Assembly: GCF_009760925.1 (NCBI RefSeq)
Contig: NZ_VRLV01000022.1
Location: 62,001-126,000 of the forward strand
Direction: 5' to 3'
Source: Nonomuraea typhae
Lineage (GTDB): Bacteria; Actinomycetota; Actinomycetes; Streptosporangiales; Streptosporangiaceae
Length of the DNA stretch: 64,000 nt
Below are positions 1 to 8,824 of this stretch, one piece after another. Numbering within the stretch: the first letter of the stretch is position 1; each line of letters opens with the position of its first letter. The translations under genes were made by a program, and so were the position numbers. The notes beneath the pieces are model-generated. The model made no database searches. It saw only the letters and a program-made list of their open reading frames with translations, and was not told the DNA's origin.

Positions 1-662
1 TCGGCTTCGGGGTGGCGCAGCCGTACCCGCTCGACGGCCGCCTCGCTGACGTCGCAGATCACCACCTCCGCGCCGTCCTCGCGCAGAAGGTCCACCAGGC
101 GGTGGCCGACCTTGCCGACCCCTTCCACGCCGACCCGCTTGCCGTGCAGGGACGGCGTGCCGTACACCCGCTCGGCCGAGGCGCGCATGCCCTGGAAGAC
201 GCCGAACGAGGTGAGGATGGAGGAGTCGCCGGCGCCGCCGTGCTCCACGGTGCGCCCGGTGACGAAACGGGACTCCCTGGCGACGAGGTCCATGTCGGGG
301 CTGTAGGTGCCGACGTCGCAGGCGGTGATGTAGCGTCCGCCGAGCGACTGGACGAAGCGGCCGTAGGCCCTCAGCAGGGCCTCCGTCTTCTGGGTCGCCG
401 GGTCGCCGATGATGACGGCCTTGCCGCCACCGAGGTCGAGACCGGCGAGGGCGTTCTTGTACGACATGCCCTTGGCCAGGTTGAGCACGTCGGCCAGGGC
501 GGCCTGTTCGCTCTCGTAGGGGTAGAAACGCGTGCCGCCGAGAGCGGGGCCTAGCTGGGTGTTGTGGATGGCGATGATCGCGCGGAGGCCGCTCTGCTCG
601 TCGGCGCAGAAGACGACCTGTTCGTGAACGTCCTTGTGGGACGTGCCGAAGACGTCGGTCAC
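1..662 (-). CDS. vdh: Leu/Phe/Val dehydrogenase, N-terminal 220 residues (runs off left edge)
   Basis: NAD-dependent oxidative deamination of branched-chain or aromatic amino acids (Glu/Leu/Phe/Val dehydrogenase superfamily), cytosolic. The reverse-strand translation begins [15 protein letters not shown] and contains the glycine-rich substrate segment [10 protein letters not shown], the catalytic-lysine region [14 protein letters not shown], and the Rossmann start [20 protein letters not shown] at 662 is chosen because an AGGGAG ribosome site lies about 9 nt upstream. About 220 of the usual ~350 residues are present; the C-terminal NAD domain is off the window. Proximity to bldC matches the order I recall in Streptomyces, supporting valine dehydrogenase over leucine or phenylalanine dehydrogenase. 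Confidence 0.93.
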   Translation of the reverse strand, partial: MTDVFGTSHKDVHEQVVFCADEQSGLRAIIAIHNTQLGPALGGTRFYPYESEQAALADVLNLAKGMSYKNALAGLDLGGGKAVIIGDPATQKTEALLRAYGRFVQSLGGRYITACDVGTYSPDMDLVARESRFVTGRTVEHGGAGDSSILTSFGVFQGMRASAERVYGTPSLHGKRVGVEGVGKVGHRLVDLLREDGAEVVICDVSEAAVERVRLRHPEA

Positions 663-760
663 GGTAGTGACTCCCTGTCCGGTCCGCCGCACCTTCGCGG
701 CGGAGATCACCTCTCAGGGTAGTGGCAGCAACGGTGCAAGCAGGCTGTCTTCATGACACG

Positions 761-1636
761 ATGCCTTCCGTGCTGCCCTACGCCGCGTACCTCCGCGTCT
801 ATGAGCCGCTGACCGCCTTCAGCGAGTCCGAGCGGAAGGTCTGGGCCGATTACGCCGAGTCGCGCGACCGCCCGCGCCGGGCGAACGCGCTTCAGGCCGA
901 GCATGGCGAGTCCCTCCGGCGCCTCCTCGCCGTGCCGCCGCACCCCGCGCCCGCCCAGGAGAGTCCCAACGCCTATTTGCGGCGTGTGGAGGATCGTCTC
1001 TACGTCTGCCCCTGGCAGACCCGGTTGCGCTCGTGGCTGGCGTTCTCACGGCTGCGCGGAACCACTCCGGTGAAGATGATGGACCGGTTCGTCCCCAAGT
1101 CAATCGCCGAGCAGACGGCCGACGACTTCGACCGCTTCAAGCGCCAGGGCGGCGCCTCGGCGCTGCGCACGCACATCAGGACCACGGCCTGGCACGTGCC
1201 GCCCTCCTGGTTCATCCCGTTCGACGGCAACGAGCGGTGGCTCGTGCTGGGCTCGGCGCCGGCCAAGGGCCAGGACCTCACCACGGCCACGGGCCGCAAC
1301 CTCATCTACGTGACCTCCATGGCCCAGGCCAGGCGGCGCTGCGCCAAGGCGCTGCAGGTGCTGCGCAAGCATCTGGGCGACGTGGCTGCGGGGCTGGACG
1401 TGGAAGACGTGGCACGCTGGCTGGAGGACTTCCATCCGCATTCGCTGGTGGAGCTCGACTACGGCGGGCTCGTGCACGTGATGGACGACGACGCGCTTCA
1501 GGCGGACCAGTCGGTTGCGGAGCTTTCGGCAGCTTTGACCGGTTTGGAGACGGGTCAAGAAGAGCTTGCGTTCGCAATGTATCAGCGCGTGATCTTGCGC
1601 TGGAAGTCAATGCAACTTCTGGAATCTGCCAACTGA
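761..1636 (+). CDS. conserved actinobacterial protein between vdh and bldC, unknown function
   Basis: A 291-residue protein beginning MPSVLPYAAYLRVYEPL, with no membrane segment or signal peptide visible. I do not recognise a catalytic motif. It is rich in charged and aromatic residues and ends in a helical stretch. An in-frame start also exists at 722, but ATG 761 gives the more protein-like N-terminus. It is divergent from the dehydrogenase gene and upstream of bldC; a gene of this kind occupies the same place in streptomycetes as I recall, so it is probably a genuine conserved gene. Function unassigned. Confidence 0.85.
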   Translation: MPSVLPYAAYLRVYEPLTAFSESERKVWADYAESRDRPRRANALQAEHGESLRRLLAVPPHPAPAQESPNAYLRRVEDRLYVCPWQTRLRSWLAFSRLRGTTPVKMMDRFVPKSIAEQTADDFDRFKRQGGASALRTHIRTTAWHVPPSWFIPFDGNERWLVLGSAPAKGQDLTTATGRNLIYVTSMAQARRRCAKALQVLRKHLGDVAAGLDVEDVARWLEDFHPHSLVELDYGGLVHVMDDDALQADQSVAELSAALTGLETGQEELAFAMYQRVILRWKSMQLLESAN

Positions 1637-1970
1637 ACCCCATACAGGGGTCCTGACCAGCAAGAGCATGGCATGAGTAGGTCACGTGTCACGGCTACTG
1701 GCTTCTGCGAACTGAGTAGTTTGCCGTTTTCACTGCGATACCACGAAACGTGTCGCTAGAATCACCGAGCGTGACATCGCCATGTGGGCGGGCAGTTGGG
1801 TCAAAGAAGGGCTCGCCAATCGCTCTGCGTGGCGGTATGGTCACTTCGGGTGATGCCGCATATGGCTCGGAAAAGCCGCACGTTCTGGGCCATAGGGGGA
1901 CATCCGTGACACGCGCACAAGCAGTCGCAGGATCGCGAATGCCGGTCCACACGGAGGAGAGGCCGCACAA
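1637..1970. other. 334-bp non-coding leader upstream of bldC
   Basis: No convincing gene on either strand. A TAGAAT hexamer at 1757-1762 could be a -10 box but I see no good -35 at 17 bp. The length and position suggest a long regulated 5' region for bldC; this is inference. Confidence 0.4.
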
Positions 1971-2174
1971 ATGTCAGCTCGTACACCCGAGGCCGAGCCG
2001 CTGCTCACGCCCGCTGAGGTCGCGACCATGTTCAGGGTCGACCCCAAGACCGTTACCCGGTGGGCCAAGGCGGGCAAACTGACGTCGATTCGCACCCTCG
2101 GCGGTCACCGGCGATACCGGGAGACCGAGGTTCGTGCACTGCTGGCGGGGATTCCGCAGCAGCGCTCGGAGTAA
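1971..2174 (+). CDS. bldC: developmental regulator BldC (MerR-like small DNA-binding protein)
   Basis: A 67-residue protein that is essentially a single winged helix-turn-helix: LLTPAEVATMFRVDPKTV is the recognition helix-turn-helix and TLGGHRRYRETEV the wing. The length and sequence agree almost residue for residue with Streptomyces BldC as I remember it. BldC binds head-to-tail on direct repeats and holds back the onset of sporulation genes while permitting vegetative growth. ATG 1971 follows a GGAGAGG-like ribosome site. It stands alone with a long upstream region, consistent with independent control. Confidence 0.97.
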   Translation: MSARTPEAEPLLTPAEVATMFRVDPKTVTRWAKAGKLTSIRTLGGHRRYRETEVRALLAGIPQQRSE

Positions 2175-2343
2175 CACCGAGGTCGTCACGGACCTATAGG
2201 GGGGTTTCACGGTGGGCCAGGGTCATCGGCCCGGTCCACCCGCGTGACGACGTCATGTCGCCCCGCGCGTCGGGGGACGCACATGGGAGTTGGCGCCGCC
2301 CGCCCGGCGCCATCCTTCCCCTCGCCTTCCATCCCTTTCCCGC

Positions 2344-2373
2344 TAAGCCCGCGTAAGCCCGCTTTAGCCCGTT
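2344..2373. repeat. three tandem 10-bp repeats (taagcccgcg-like)
   Basis: taagcccgcg (2344), taagcccgct (2354) and ttagcccgtt (2364) follow one another exactly. They lie between bldC and the 3' end of the TetR gene. Could be a protein-binding array or chance low complexity. Confidence 0.45.
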
Positions 2374-2381
2374 TAACCGGC

Positions 2382-3053
2382 TCAGCCGGGAAACTGCTCG
2401 TGAGCCAGCCCTTCGAACAGGGCACGGACCTCGGGGTCGTAGGTCGCGGCCACACCGAGCAGCGCGATCATGTGATCCACGAGCATTTTCTCCAGCACGG
2501 GGCGCTCGATGTCCCGATGCTCCAGCCAGTCCAGTCCGGCCGTCTCCACGGAGGCGATCCACGACCTGATCGTGGTCCGCAGCACGGGAGACGGCTGCTC
2601 CACCCGCATCTGCTGCTGGATGAGCCGGAACAACCGCTGCCGGACCCCGTCGACGATCTCGCCGACCTCGCCCGCCCGGTTGGCCGGTCCCCCGCGCAGC
2701 AACGCGGCGAACCCGGCCGCGTGCTCTTCCACGAAGTCGAAATACCGCCGGAGCCCGGCGGTCAGGTTGTCGAGCGGCCTGCCGCCCTCCTGGGGGCGCA
2801 GCCGGGACTCCAACTGTTGTGCCGCGCTTTTCAGCGCCGCCACGTAGAGCTCCTGCTTGCCGCCGAAGTAGTGGTACACCAGCGCCCGCGAGGCGCCGGC
2901 CGCGCTGGCCACGTCGTCGATCGAGACGTCTTCCGCGTCACGCTTGCTGAACAGTTCCAAGGCGGCGGCCATGAGCTCTTCGCGCCGCCGGTCGACGCTC
3001 AGCCTGCGCCGTGCGGGGCGCGCCGCCTCGGCGGAGGACTTCCCGGGTGTCAC
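2382..3053 (-). CDS. TetR/AcrR-family transcriptional regulator
   Basis: A 223-residue regulator. After a basic tail (residues 1-22), the N-terminal DNA-binding domain runs RRREELMAAALELFSKR to SRALVYHYFGGKQELYVAAL (about residues 22-70), with the typical TetR recognition helix. The remainder is a helical ligand-binding domain with several Trp and aromatic residues (RSWIASVETAGLDWLEH). The GTG start is the first in frame. It is divergent from the LacI gene across about 150 bp. Ligand and targets cannot be told from sequence; the AcrR-like form suggests control of lipid or efflux genes, but this is only a guess. Confidence 0.92.
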   Translation of the reverse strand: MTPGKSSAEAARPARRRLSVDRRREELMAAALELFSKRDAEDVSIDDVASAAGASRALVYHYFGGKQELYVAALKSAAQQLESRLRPQEGGRPLDNLTAGLRRYFDFVEEHAAGFAALLRGGPANRAGEVGEIVDGVRQRLFRLIQQQMRVEQPSPVLRTTIRSWIASVETAGLDWLEHRDIERPVLEKMLVDHMIALLGVAATYDPEVRALFEGLAHEQFPG

Positions 3054-3200
3054 ATCTGCACACTATCCAACCGGGTGCCCAATAGCGGCCGACCGGGGAC
3101 GGCGTCAATATCCGCCTTTCCCATACAGTAGGCCGTACCCTGCGGCGTACTCGATCGTTTGGTGAGACAGGTGCCCGTATCCGCATCGCGGGGGAGACAC

Positions 3201-4238
3201 ATGTCAGGACCGCCCGTCAACACGACCGTCGCCGAGGTAGACACCCTGCCCCGGCCCAGGCCAACCATCCGCAACGTCGCCGAGCGAGCAGGCGTCTCGA
3301 AATCGCTCGTCTCACTCGTCCTGCGCGGCTCGCCGCACGTGAGCGAGCATCGGCGGCAAGCGGTGCTCGCGGCGGCACGCGAGCTCGGTTACCGGCCGAA
3401 CGCCGTGGCGCGCAGCCTCGTCGAAGGCCGTACTCATCTGGTCGGCGCGCTCGTCGCCGACCTGCACAACCCGTTCTACGCCGAGTTCCTGGACGGACTC
3501 CAGGAAAGCCTGCACGGCGACGGGTTGCGCATGCTGATCGGCAACAGCCAATGGGACCCCGCCTTCGAGGACGAGGCCATTGAAGCGTTCCTGGAGCTCC
3601 GGGTCGACGGCCTGGTGCTCTTAGGCATACCGCCGACCAGCGAAACCCTTGTCGAAGCGACCTCTTACACCCCCACGGTGGTGGTAGGGGAACGTGACAT
3701 CGAGCTCGACGGCGTCGACATCGTGGTCGACGACGACCAACTCGGCGCCCGGCTGGCCATCGACCACCTGGTGGAGCTGGGCCACAAGCGCATCGCCCAC
3801 ATCGAGGGCAGCCGCTCCTCGCGCTGCGAGGGGTATCTGGTGGCGATGCGACGGCACGCGCTCGCGCCGTACATCATGGTCGAGCACGCGGAGTCCTCCG
3901 AGGACAGCGGGCAGGCGGCGGCAACGGCGCTGCTCACCCGCGAACCCCGGCCCACCGCGATCTTCGCGGCCAACGACGTGGTCGCGCTGGGCGTGCTGAC
4001 GGCTGCCGCACAGCTGGGATTGCGTGTGCCCGAGGATCTGTCGGTGGTCGGCTACGACAACACGCATTTCGCGGCGTCTGGCCTCATCTCGCTCACCTCG
4101 GTCGACCAGCCCAGGCGCACGATGGGCCGCTCGGCCGCGGCCCTGCTCAGCGACCGGATCGGCGACCCCGGCAAGGCCGCCAGACTGCGCCAGGTCACCC
4201 CGGAACTGATCGTACGGCGGAGCACGGGGCCTGCCTAA
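3201..4238 (+). CDS. LacI-family transcriptional regulator
   Basis: A 345-residue LacI/GalR regulator. The headpiece PTIRNVAERAGVSKSLVSLVLRG followed by VSEHRRQAVLAAARELGYRPN is the classic helix-turn-helix plus hinge; the rest is the periplasmic-binding-protein-like sensor (LVGALVADLHNPFYAEFLDG, FAANDVVALGVLTAA, LSVVGYDNTHFAASGLISLTSVDQP). ATG 3201 is chosen over an earlier in-frame start because GGGGAGA sits just upstream. Probably senses a sugar. No sugar operon is adjacent, although the amidase/hexosaminidase pair downstream could be a target (inference). Confidence 0.93.
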   Translation: MSGPPVNTTVAEVDTLPRPRPTIRNVAERAGVSKSLVSLVLRGSPHVSEHRRQAVLAAARELGYRPNAVARSLVEGRTHLVGALVADLHNPFYAEFLDGLQESLHGDGLRMLIGNSQWDPAFEDEAIEAFLELRVDGLVLLGIPPTSETLVEATSYTPTVVVGERDIELDGVDIVVDDDQLGARLAIDHLVELGHKRIAHIEGSRSSRCEGYLVAMRRHALAPYIMVEHAESSEDSGQAAATALLTREPRPTAIFAANDVVALGVLTAAAQLGLRVPEDLSVVGYDNTHFAASGLISLTSVDQPRRTMGRSAAALLSDRIGDPGKAARLRQVTPELIVRRSTGPA

Positions 4239-4331
4239 AGGCTGTCCAAAGGCTGGACAATCCCTGAGGCGGGGACGGGTCCTCCCGGTTTACTCGTCAT
4301 CATCATGGCGTCTGATCCGGGGGGAACAGTC

Positions 4332-4580
4332 ATGCGTGATCCAGAACTGGTGTCATGTGCCCAGCGCGCGGCGGCCGAGCTAGAGCGCGCCTGGGCACAC
4401 TGGCGGGCCGGCAAGGGCAGGGGGAACGAAGTCGGCGCCGAGTCCGTGGCCAGTTACGTCGCCCATTCCCTCGACCACCCGTGGGGCCGTCCGCGGGTGG
4501 TTCTGGGGCTGGACGCGGAGGACGCGAGGGAGCTCGCGGCCCTTCTCCAGCGGCAGGAAGTGGGCGAACACGTCTGGTGA
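4332..4580 (+). CDS. small conserved hypothetical protein, 82 aa
   Basis: Begins MRDPELVSCAQRAAAELERAW; soluble, helical, acidic C-terminus. A GGGGAA ribosome site lies directly before ATG 4332. The protein carries WAHWRAGKG and SLDHPWGRPRVVLGLDAEDARELAALLQRQ. I do not recognise the family. It is 28 bp upstream of the amidase gene on the same strand and may share its transcript. Confidence 0.7.
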   Translation: MRDPELVSCAQRAAAELERAWAHWRAGKGRGNEVGAESVASYVAHSLDHPWGRPRVVLGLDAEDARELAALLQRQEVGEHVW

Positions 4581-4608
4581 TACCGGATCGTGACGTACCT
4601 TGGAGCGC

Positions 4609-5424
4609 ATGCGTGCTCTTCCTGCCACCGTTCTCGCCCTGCTCGGCCTGACCGCCACCGCCTGTGGCGGCGTCGCCAACAGTGACGCCGTGGGCGGGGG
4701 CGCTCAGGCCGGGCAGGCTCAGGCTCCGGCCCAGCAGACCACGACGCCGAAGCGGGCGGCCAAGGCGCTCCAGGGCAAGGTCATCGTCATCGACCCCGGC
4801 CACAACGGCGGCAACTTCCGCGATCCCAAGGCCGTCAACCGCAAGGTGAACGTGCTCACCAAGTGGAAGGCGTGCGACACCACCGGCACCGAGACCGCCG
4901 ACCGCTACACCGAGGCCGCCTTCACCTGGGACGTCTCCAACCGCCTGGCCAAGATCCTCAAGCAGCGCGGCGCCAGCGTGAAGCTGACCAGGGCCGACAA
5001 CACCAGCGTGGGCCCGTGCATCACCGAGCGCGCGGCGATCGGGAACCAGGCGAAGGCCGACGCGGCGTTGTCGGTGCACGCCGACGGCGCGGCTCCGGGC
5101 AACAAGGGCTTCCACGTGATCATGCCGCAGAAGATCAAGGGCCCGGTCGATCCGGTGGTGGGCGATTCCAAGGAGCTCGGGCTGGCGGTGCGCGCGGCGT
5201 TCAGGAAGGGCACCGGCCTGCCGTACTCGACCTACATCGGCAAGGACGCCCTCGACTTCCGCAGCGACCTGGGCGGGCTCAACCTCTCGACGGTGCCGAA
5301 GGTCTTCATCGAGTGCGGGAACATGAAGAACGCCGGTGAGGCGGCGAAGTTCCGCGACCCGGCCTTCCGCCAGCGCATCGCGGTGGCGCTGGCCGACGGG
5401 TTGCAGCAGTATCTCAAAGCATGA
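4609..5424 (+). CDS. N-acetylmuramoyl-L-alanine amidase (Amidase_3), exported lipoprotein-like
   Basis: Zinc hydrolase cleaving the bond between N-acetylmuramate and L-alanine of peptidoglycan. The N-terminus MRALPATVLALLGLTATAC has a signal peptide with a lipobox-like end. The catalytic domain starts near residue 58 (VIVIDPGHNGG, first zinc His), continues with a Glu in YTEAAFTWDVSNRLAKIL, the second His in ALSVHADGAA and the catalytic Glu in VFIECGNMKNAGEA. ATG 4609 is preferred; TTG 4600 is also in frame. The stop overlaps the next start by 4 bp, so it is co-translated with the GH20 hexosaminidase: a pair for cell-wall turnover. Confidence 0.94.
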   Translation: MRALPATVLALLGLTATACGGVANSDAVGGGAQAGQAQAPAQQTTTPKRAAKALQGKVIVIDPGHNGGNFRDPKAVNRKVNVLTKWKACDTTGTETADRYTEAAFTWDVSNRLAKILKQRGASVKLTRADNTSVGPCITERAAIGNQAKADAALSVHADGAAPGNKGFHVIMPQKIKGPVDPVVGDSKELGLAVRAAFRKGTGLPYSTYIGKDALDFRSDLGGLNLSTVPKVFIECGNMKNAGEAAKFRDPAFRQRIAVALADGLQQYLKA

Positions 5425-7019
5425 TTCCTCGCCCTAATCTGCTCAGCCACCTGTCCGGCTCCTACGAGCTGACCGCGGGCGCCGTGGTGTCCGGTCCCGA
5501 CGATCTCGTCGAGGCGGTACGGCTGGCGCTGCCCGTACTCGACCTGCGGCCGGGTGACTCGGGTGCGATCGAGCTCCGGCTCGACCCCGCGCTGGGGCCC
5601 GAGGCGTACAAACTGACGGTCGGCTCGCGCGGCGTGGAGATCAGGGCGGGTGACCGGGCCGGGGCGTTCTACGCCGGGCAGTCGCTGCACCAGTTGCTGC
5701 CCGACGAGTCCTACCGCTGGTCGGCGGGGGCTTCGTGGCAGGTGGCCGGGGTGCGGATCGAGGACTCGCCACGCTACGCCTGGCGTGGCCTGCACGTGGA
5801 CGTGGCGCGGCACTTCTTCCCCAAGCGGGAGCTGCTGCGCGTGGTCGATCTGATGGCCGTGCACAAGCTGAACCGCCTCCACCTGCACCTGGCCGACGAC
5901 CAGGGCTGGCGGGTGGAGAGCCGGGCGTTCCCGCGCCTGCACGAGGCGGGCTCGCACCGCCCGCGTACGGCGACGCACTTCTTCCACGAGCCGGAGACGT
6001 TCGACGACGTGCCGCACGGCGGCTACTACACGCTGGCCGATCTGGCGGAGATCGCCGCGTATGCCAGGGCGCGGGCGGTCACGGTGGTGCCGGAGATCGA
6101 CGTGCCGGGGCACGCCTCGGCGATCCTGGCCGCCTATCCGGAGTTCGGCGCGACGGGCGAGCCGGTCCAGGTGCTCGACAAGTGGGGCATCTCCCCCGCG
6201 ATCCTGTCGCCGCTGCCGGCGACGGTCGGCTTCCTGACGACCGTCTTCGACGAGCTGCTGGGCGCGCTGGGGGCCACGCCGTACTTCCATCTCGGTGGCG
6301 ACGAGGTGGTCCTGGACCAGTGGGCGGCCTCGGACGACATCAGCTCCTACGCCGACGAGCTGGGGCTGGGTTCGGTGGGCGAGCTGCACGCGTGGTTCCT
6401 GCGGCGGCTGGCCGACGTGCTGGCCGAGCGCGGCACGCGGGCGGTGGTGTGGGACGAGGCGTTCGTCGCCGGTGACCTGCGCGCGGACACGCTGGTCATG
6501 CCGTGGCGGGGCATGCCGGTCGGGCGCAGGGCCGCGGCGGCCGGGCACGACGTCGTGGCCACGCCGATCTTCCCGCTGTACTTCGACTACGCGGAGGCGG
6601 CCTCGGCCGAGGAGCCGATGGCGATCGGCGAGGCGGTCACCGTGGCCGACGTGGCGGCGTTCGACCCGGCGCCGTCCTCATGGGAACTGGCCGAGCGCAA
6701 GCACGTGCTCGGCCTGCAGGCGCAGTTGTGGAGCGAGCGCATCCCGGACGCCCGCACGCTGGACTACCGGGCCTGGCCGCGTTCGTGCGCGCTGGCCGAG
6801 ATCGGCTGGGCGGGCGCCGCGGGCCCGGACTTCACCGAACGGCTGGCCGCCCACCTGGGCCGCCTGGACGCGCTGGGGGTGGAGTACCGGCCGCTCGACG
6901 GGCCGAAGCCGTGGCAGCGCCGCCGCCCGCACCACCCGGGCGTGGTGCCGGTGGCGGAGGTCATGCGGCACGTGGAGCAGCTGACGCACGACGCCGACAG
7001 CACGCGGCCCAGCTTCTAG
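5421..7019 (+). CDS. beta-N-acetylhexosaminidase (glycoside hydrolase family 20)
   Basis: A 532-residue enzyme that removes terminal N-acetylhexosamine from chitin or muropeptide fragments. An N-terminal GH20b-like domain (1-125) precedes the TIM barrel, which starts at YAWRGLHVDVARHFF. HLADDQGWR and the catalytic pair YFHLGGDEV (Asp-Glu about residues 293-294) are present, as is the aromatic substrate pocket WSERIPDARTLDYRAWPR. No signal peptide is visible, suggesting a cytoplasmic recycling role. ATGA overlap with the amidase gene gives coupling. It ends convergently with the copper-chaperone gene, overlapping by 4 bp. Confidence 0.95.
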   Translation: MIPRPNLLSHLSGSYELTAGAVVSGPDDLVEAVRLALPVLDLRPGDSGAIELRLDPALGPEAYKLTVGSRGVEIRAGDRAGAFYAGQSLHQLLPDESYRWSAGASWQVAGVRIEDSPRYAWRGLHVDVARHFFPKRELLRVVDLMAVHKLNRLHLHLADDQGWRVESRAFPRLHEAGSHRPRTATHFFHEPETFDDVPHGGYYTLADLAEIAAYARARAVTVVPEIDVPGHASAILAAYPEFGATGEPVQVLDKWGISPAILSPLPATVGFLTTVFDELLGALGATPYFHLGGDEVVLDQWAASDDISSYADELGLGSVGELHAWFLRRLADVLAERGTRAVVWDEAFVAGDLRADTLVMPWRGMPVGRRAAAAGHDVVATPIFPLYFDYAEAASAEEPMAIGEAVTVADVAAFDPAPSSWELAERKHVLGLQAQLWSERIPDARTLDYRAWPRSCALAEIGWAGAAGPDFTERLAAHLGRLDALGVEYRPLDGPKPWQRRRPHHPGVVPVAEVMRHVEQLTHDADSTRPSF

Positions 7020-7210
7020 GCGACGTCGTAGCCGGCTTCCTTGATGGCGGCGCGGACGAGGTTGTCGTCGGCCTGCCCGGTGACCTCGACGCGCCCGGAG
7101 GCCAGGTCGACCTCGACCGCGGTGACGCCGGGGACCTCGCCGACCTCCTCTTTCACGGAGGCGACGCAGTGGCCGCAGGTCATGCCGGTGACGGTGTACG
7201 TGGTGCTCAT
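7016..7210 (-). CDS. heavy-metal-associated domain protein (CopZ-like copper chaperone)
   Basis: A 64-residue ferredoxin-fold HMA protein, MSTTYTVTGMTCGHC..., with the GMTCGHC metal-binding loop at residues 9-15. It is the full length of the CopZ/Atx1 family and binds Cu(I) for delivery to a P-type ATPase. No copA is adjacent, so the partner is elsewhere. It follows the MFS gene on the same strand with a 53-bp gap and may be read from its own promoter. Confidence 0.93.
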   Translation of the reverse strand: MSTTYTVTGMTCGHCVASVKEEVGEVPGVTAVEVDLASGRVEVTGQADDNLVRAAIKEAGYDVA

Positions 7211-7263
7211 GTGGACAAGCGTATGCCCCCGGCCGGTATGCCGGGGGCGTTTGCCGTACACCG

Positions 7264-8712
7264 TCAGTGCCCGTCGGCGCCTGGGCGGGCGAACTCGGGC
7301 AGCAGGAACGAGAGCGCGAAGGTGGCGGCCAGCAGGCCGACCTCCACGAGGATCGTGAGCTGGAGGGCGTCGGAGAAGGCCATCTGGCTCTTCAGCAGGT
7401 TGAAGAAGAGCGTTCCGAGTACGGCGGCGCCGAGTGCGCCGCCGAGCTGCTGGACGGCGGTGAGCGTGCCCGAGGCCGAGCCGGACTCGTGCGGTTCGAC
7501 GCCGGCCAGGACGATGTCGAAGAACGGCGCCATGGTCAGGCCCATGCCGATGCCGACCAGTGCGAGGCCGGGGGCGAGCTGCCAGTAGCCGATCTGCATG
7601 CCGTACAGGTGGATGAACAGGGCGAGCACGCCGGCGCCCGCGGCCATGACGACGGCGCCGATCTGGATGAGGCCGCGGCCGAGCTTGGCCTGGAGGCCGG
7701 ACATCGCGATGCCGAAGCCGATCACGCCGCCGACGGCCTGCGGAAGCCCGGCGAGCCCGGCCTGGAGCGGGTCCCAGCCGAGGCCGGCCTGGGTGAAGAG
7801 GTTGAAGACGACGCCGAAGCCGACCATGCCGGAGAAGAACGCCAGCCCGGCGATGAGGCCGGAGGTGAAGGCGCGCTTGCGGAACAGGCTGGGCGTGACC
7901 AGCGGGTCCTTGCCCTTGCGGACGCGGGCGGCCTCGTAGCGGCCGAAGACGGCGAAGAAGACGATCGAGGCGGCCATGGAGACGAAGGTCCAGGCGGGCC
8001 AGCCGAGTTCCTGGCCCTGGATGACCGGGAAGATCAGCAGGAACGCGGCCACCGAGACCAGGAGCATGCCGACCAGGTCGAGCTTGGTGGCGTTGGACAG
8101 GCGGAACTCGGGCAGGAACTTCATCCCGGCGAACGCGGCGGCCAGTCCGATGGGCAGGTTGATCAGGAAGATCATGCGCCAGCCGGTGCCGAAGAGGTCG
8201 GCGTCGATGAGCCAGCCGGCCAGCACGGGGCCGCCGACGGATGAGATGGTCATGATGGGACCGAAGGCGGCGAACGCCTTGCCGATCTCGTTCGGGGGGA
8301 ACATCTCCTTGATCAGGCCAAGTCCCTGCGGGATCATCACGGCGCCGAACAGGCCCTGAAGGACCCGGAAGACGATCAGCATCTCGGGGTTGCCGGAGAT
8401 TCCGCAGAGCAACGAGGCGGCGGTGAAGCCGAAGGCGCCGATCACGAACATGCGCTTGCGGCCGTAGAGGTCGCCGAGGCGGCCTCCGGTGATCAGGCCG
8501 ACGGCCATGGCCAGCGCGTAGCCGGCGGTCAGCCACTGGATCAGCGAGTTGTCGCCGCCCAGCTCCCGCTGGATGGTCGGGGCGGCGATCGTGGTGATCA
8601 ACGCGTCGAGCAGGTCCATCACCTCGGCGGCGAGGATGACGAAGAGGGCGACCCAGCGCCATCTGTACGGCTGGGCCTCGGGGATGGCCGCCGCGGTGGC
8701 GGAGACGGTCAT
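7264..8712 (-). CDS. MFS drug exporter, DHA2 (14-TM) family
   Basis: A 482-residue membrane protein of the EmrB/QacA type driven by proton antiport. Motif A appears as GRLGDLYGRKRMFV after the second helix; the segments MAVGLITGG, GLIKEMFPPNEIGKAFAAFG and GGPVLAGWLIDADLFGTGWRMIFLINLPIG match the family pattern. Around 14 hydrophobic stretches can be counted. The gene is divergent from a TetR regulator with palindromic operators between them, a standard arrangement for an inducible efflux pump. Substrate unknown. Confidence 0.94.
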   Translation of the reverse strand: MTVSATAAAIPEAQPYRWRWVALFVILAAEVMDLLDALITTIAAPTIQRELGGDNSLIQWLTAGYALAMAVGLITGGRLGDLYGRKRMFVIGAFGFTAASLLCGISGNPEMLIVFRVLQGLFGAVMIPQGLGLIKEMFPPNEIGKAFAAFGPIMTISSVGGPVLAGWLIDADLFGTGWRMIFLINLPIGLAAAFAGMKFLPEFRLSNATKLDLVGMLLVSVAAFLLIFPVIQGQELGWPAWTFVSMAASIVFFAVFGRYEAARVRKGKDPLVTPSLFRKRAFTSGLIAGLAFFSGMVGFGVVFNLFTQAGLGWDPLQAGLAGLPQAVGGVIGFGIAMSGLQAKLGRGLIQIGAVVMAAGAGVLALFIHLYGMQIGYWQLAPGLALVGIGMGLTMAPFFDIVLAGVEPHESGSASGTLTAVQQLGGALGAAVLGTLFFNLLKSQMAFSDALQLTILVEVGLLAATFALSFLLPEFARPGADGH

Positions 8713-8741
8713 GGGGACTCCTTAGGAACATCGTTCTATTG

Positions 8742-8791
8742 ACGAACACCGTTCGTGTACGAACACTGTTTTAATGACGAACGGCGTTCGT
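8742..8791. promoter_or_regulatory. TetR operator array between MFS and tetR
   Basis: Two copies of a 15-bp palindrome, acgaacaccgttcgt (8742-8756) and acgaacggcgttcgt (8777-8791), flank a half-like copy acgaacactgtt (8760-8771). Both perfect copies share tg before and gt after. They cover the start regions of the divergent genes, so the TetR protein probably represses both the pump and itself. Confidence 0.85.
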
Positions 8792-8824
8792 GTCAAGTAC
8801 AGTGTTCCGAGAAGGAGGCCAGAG

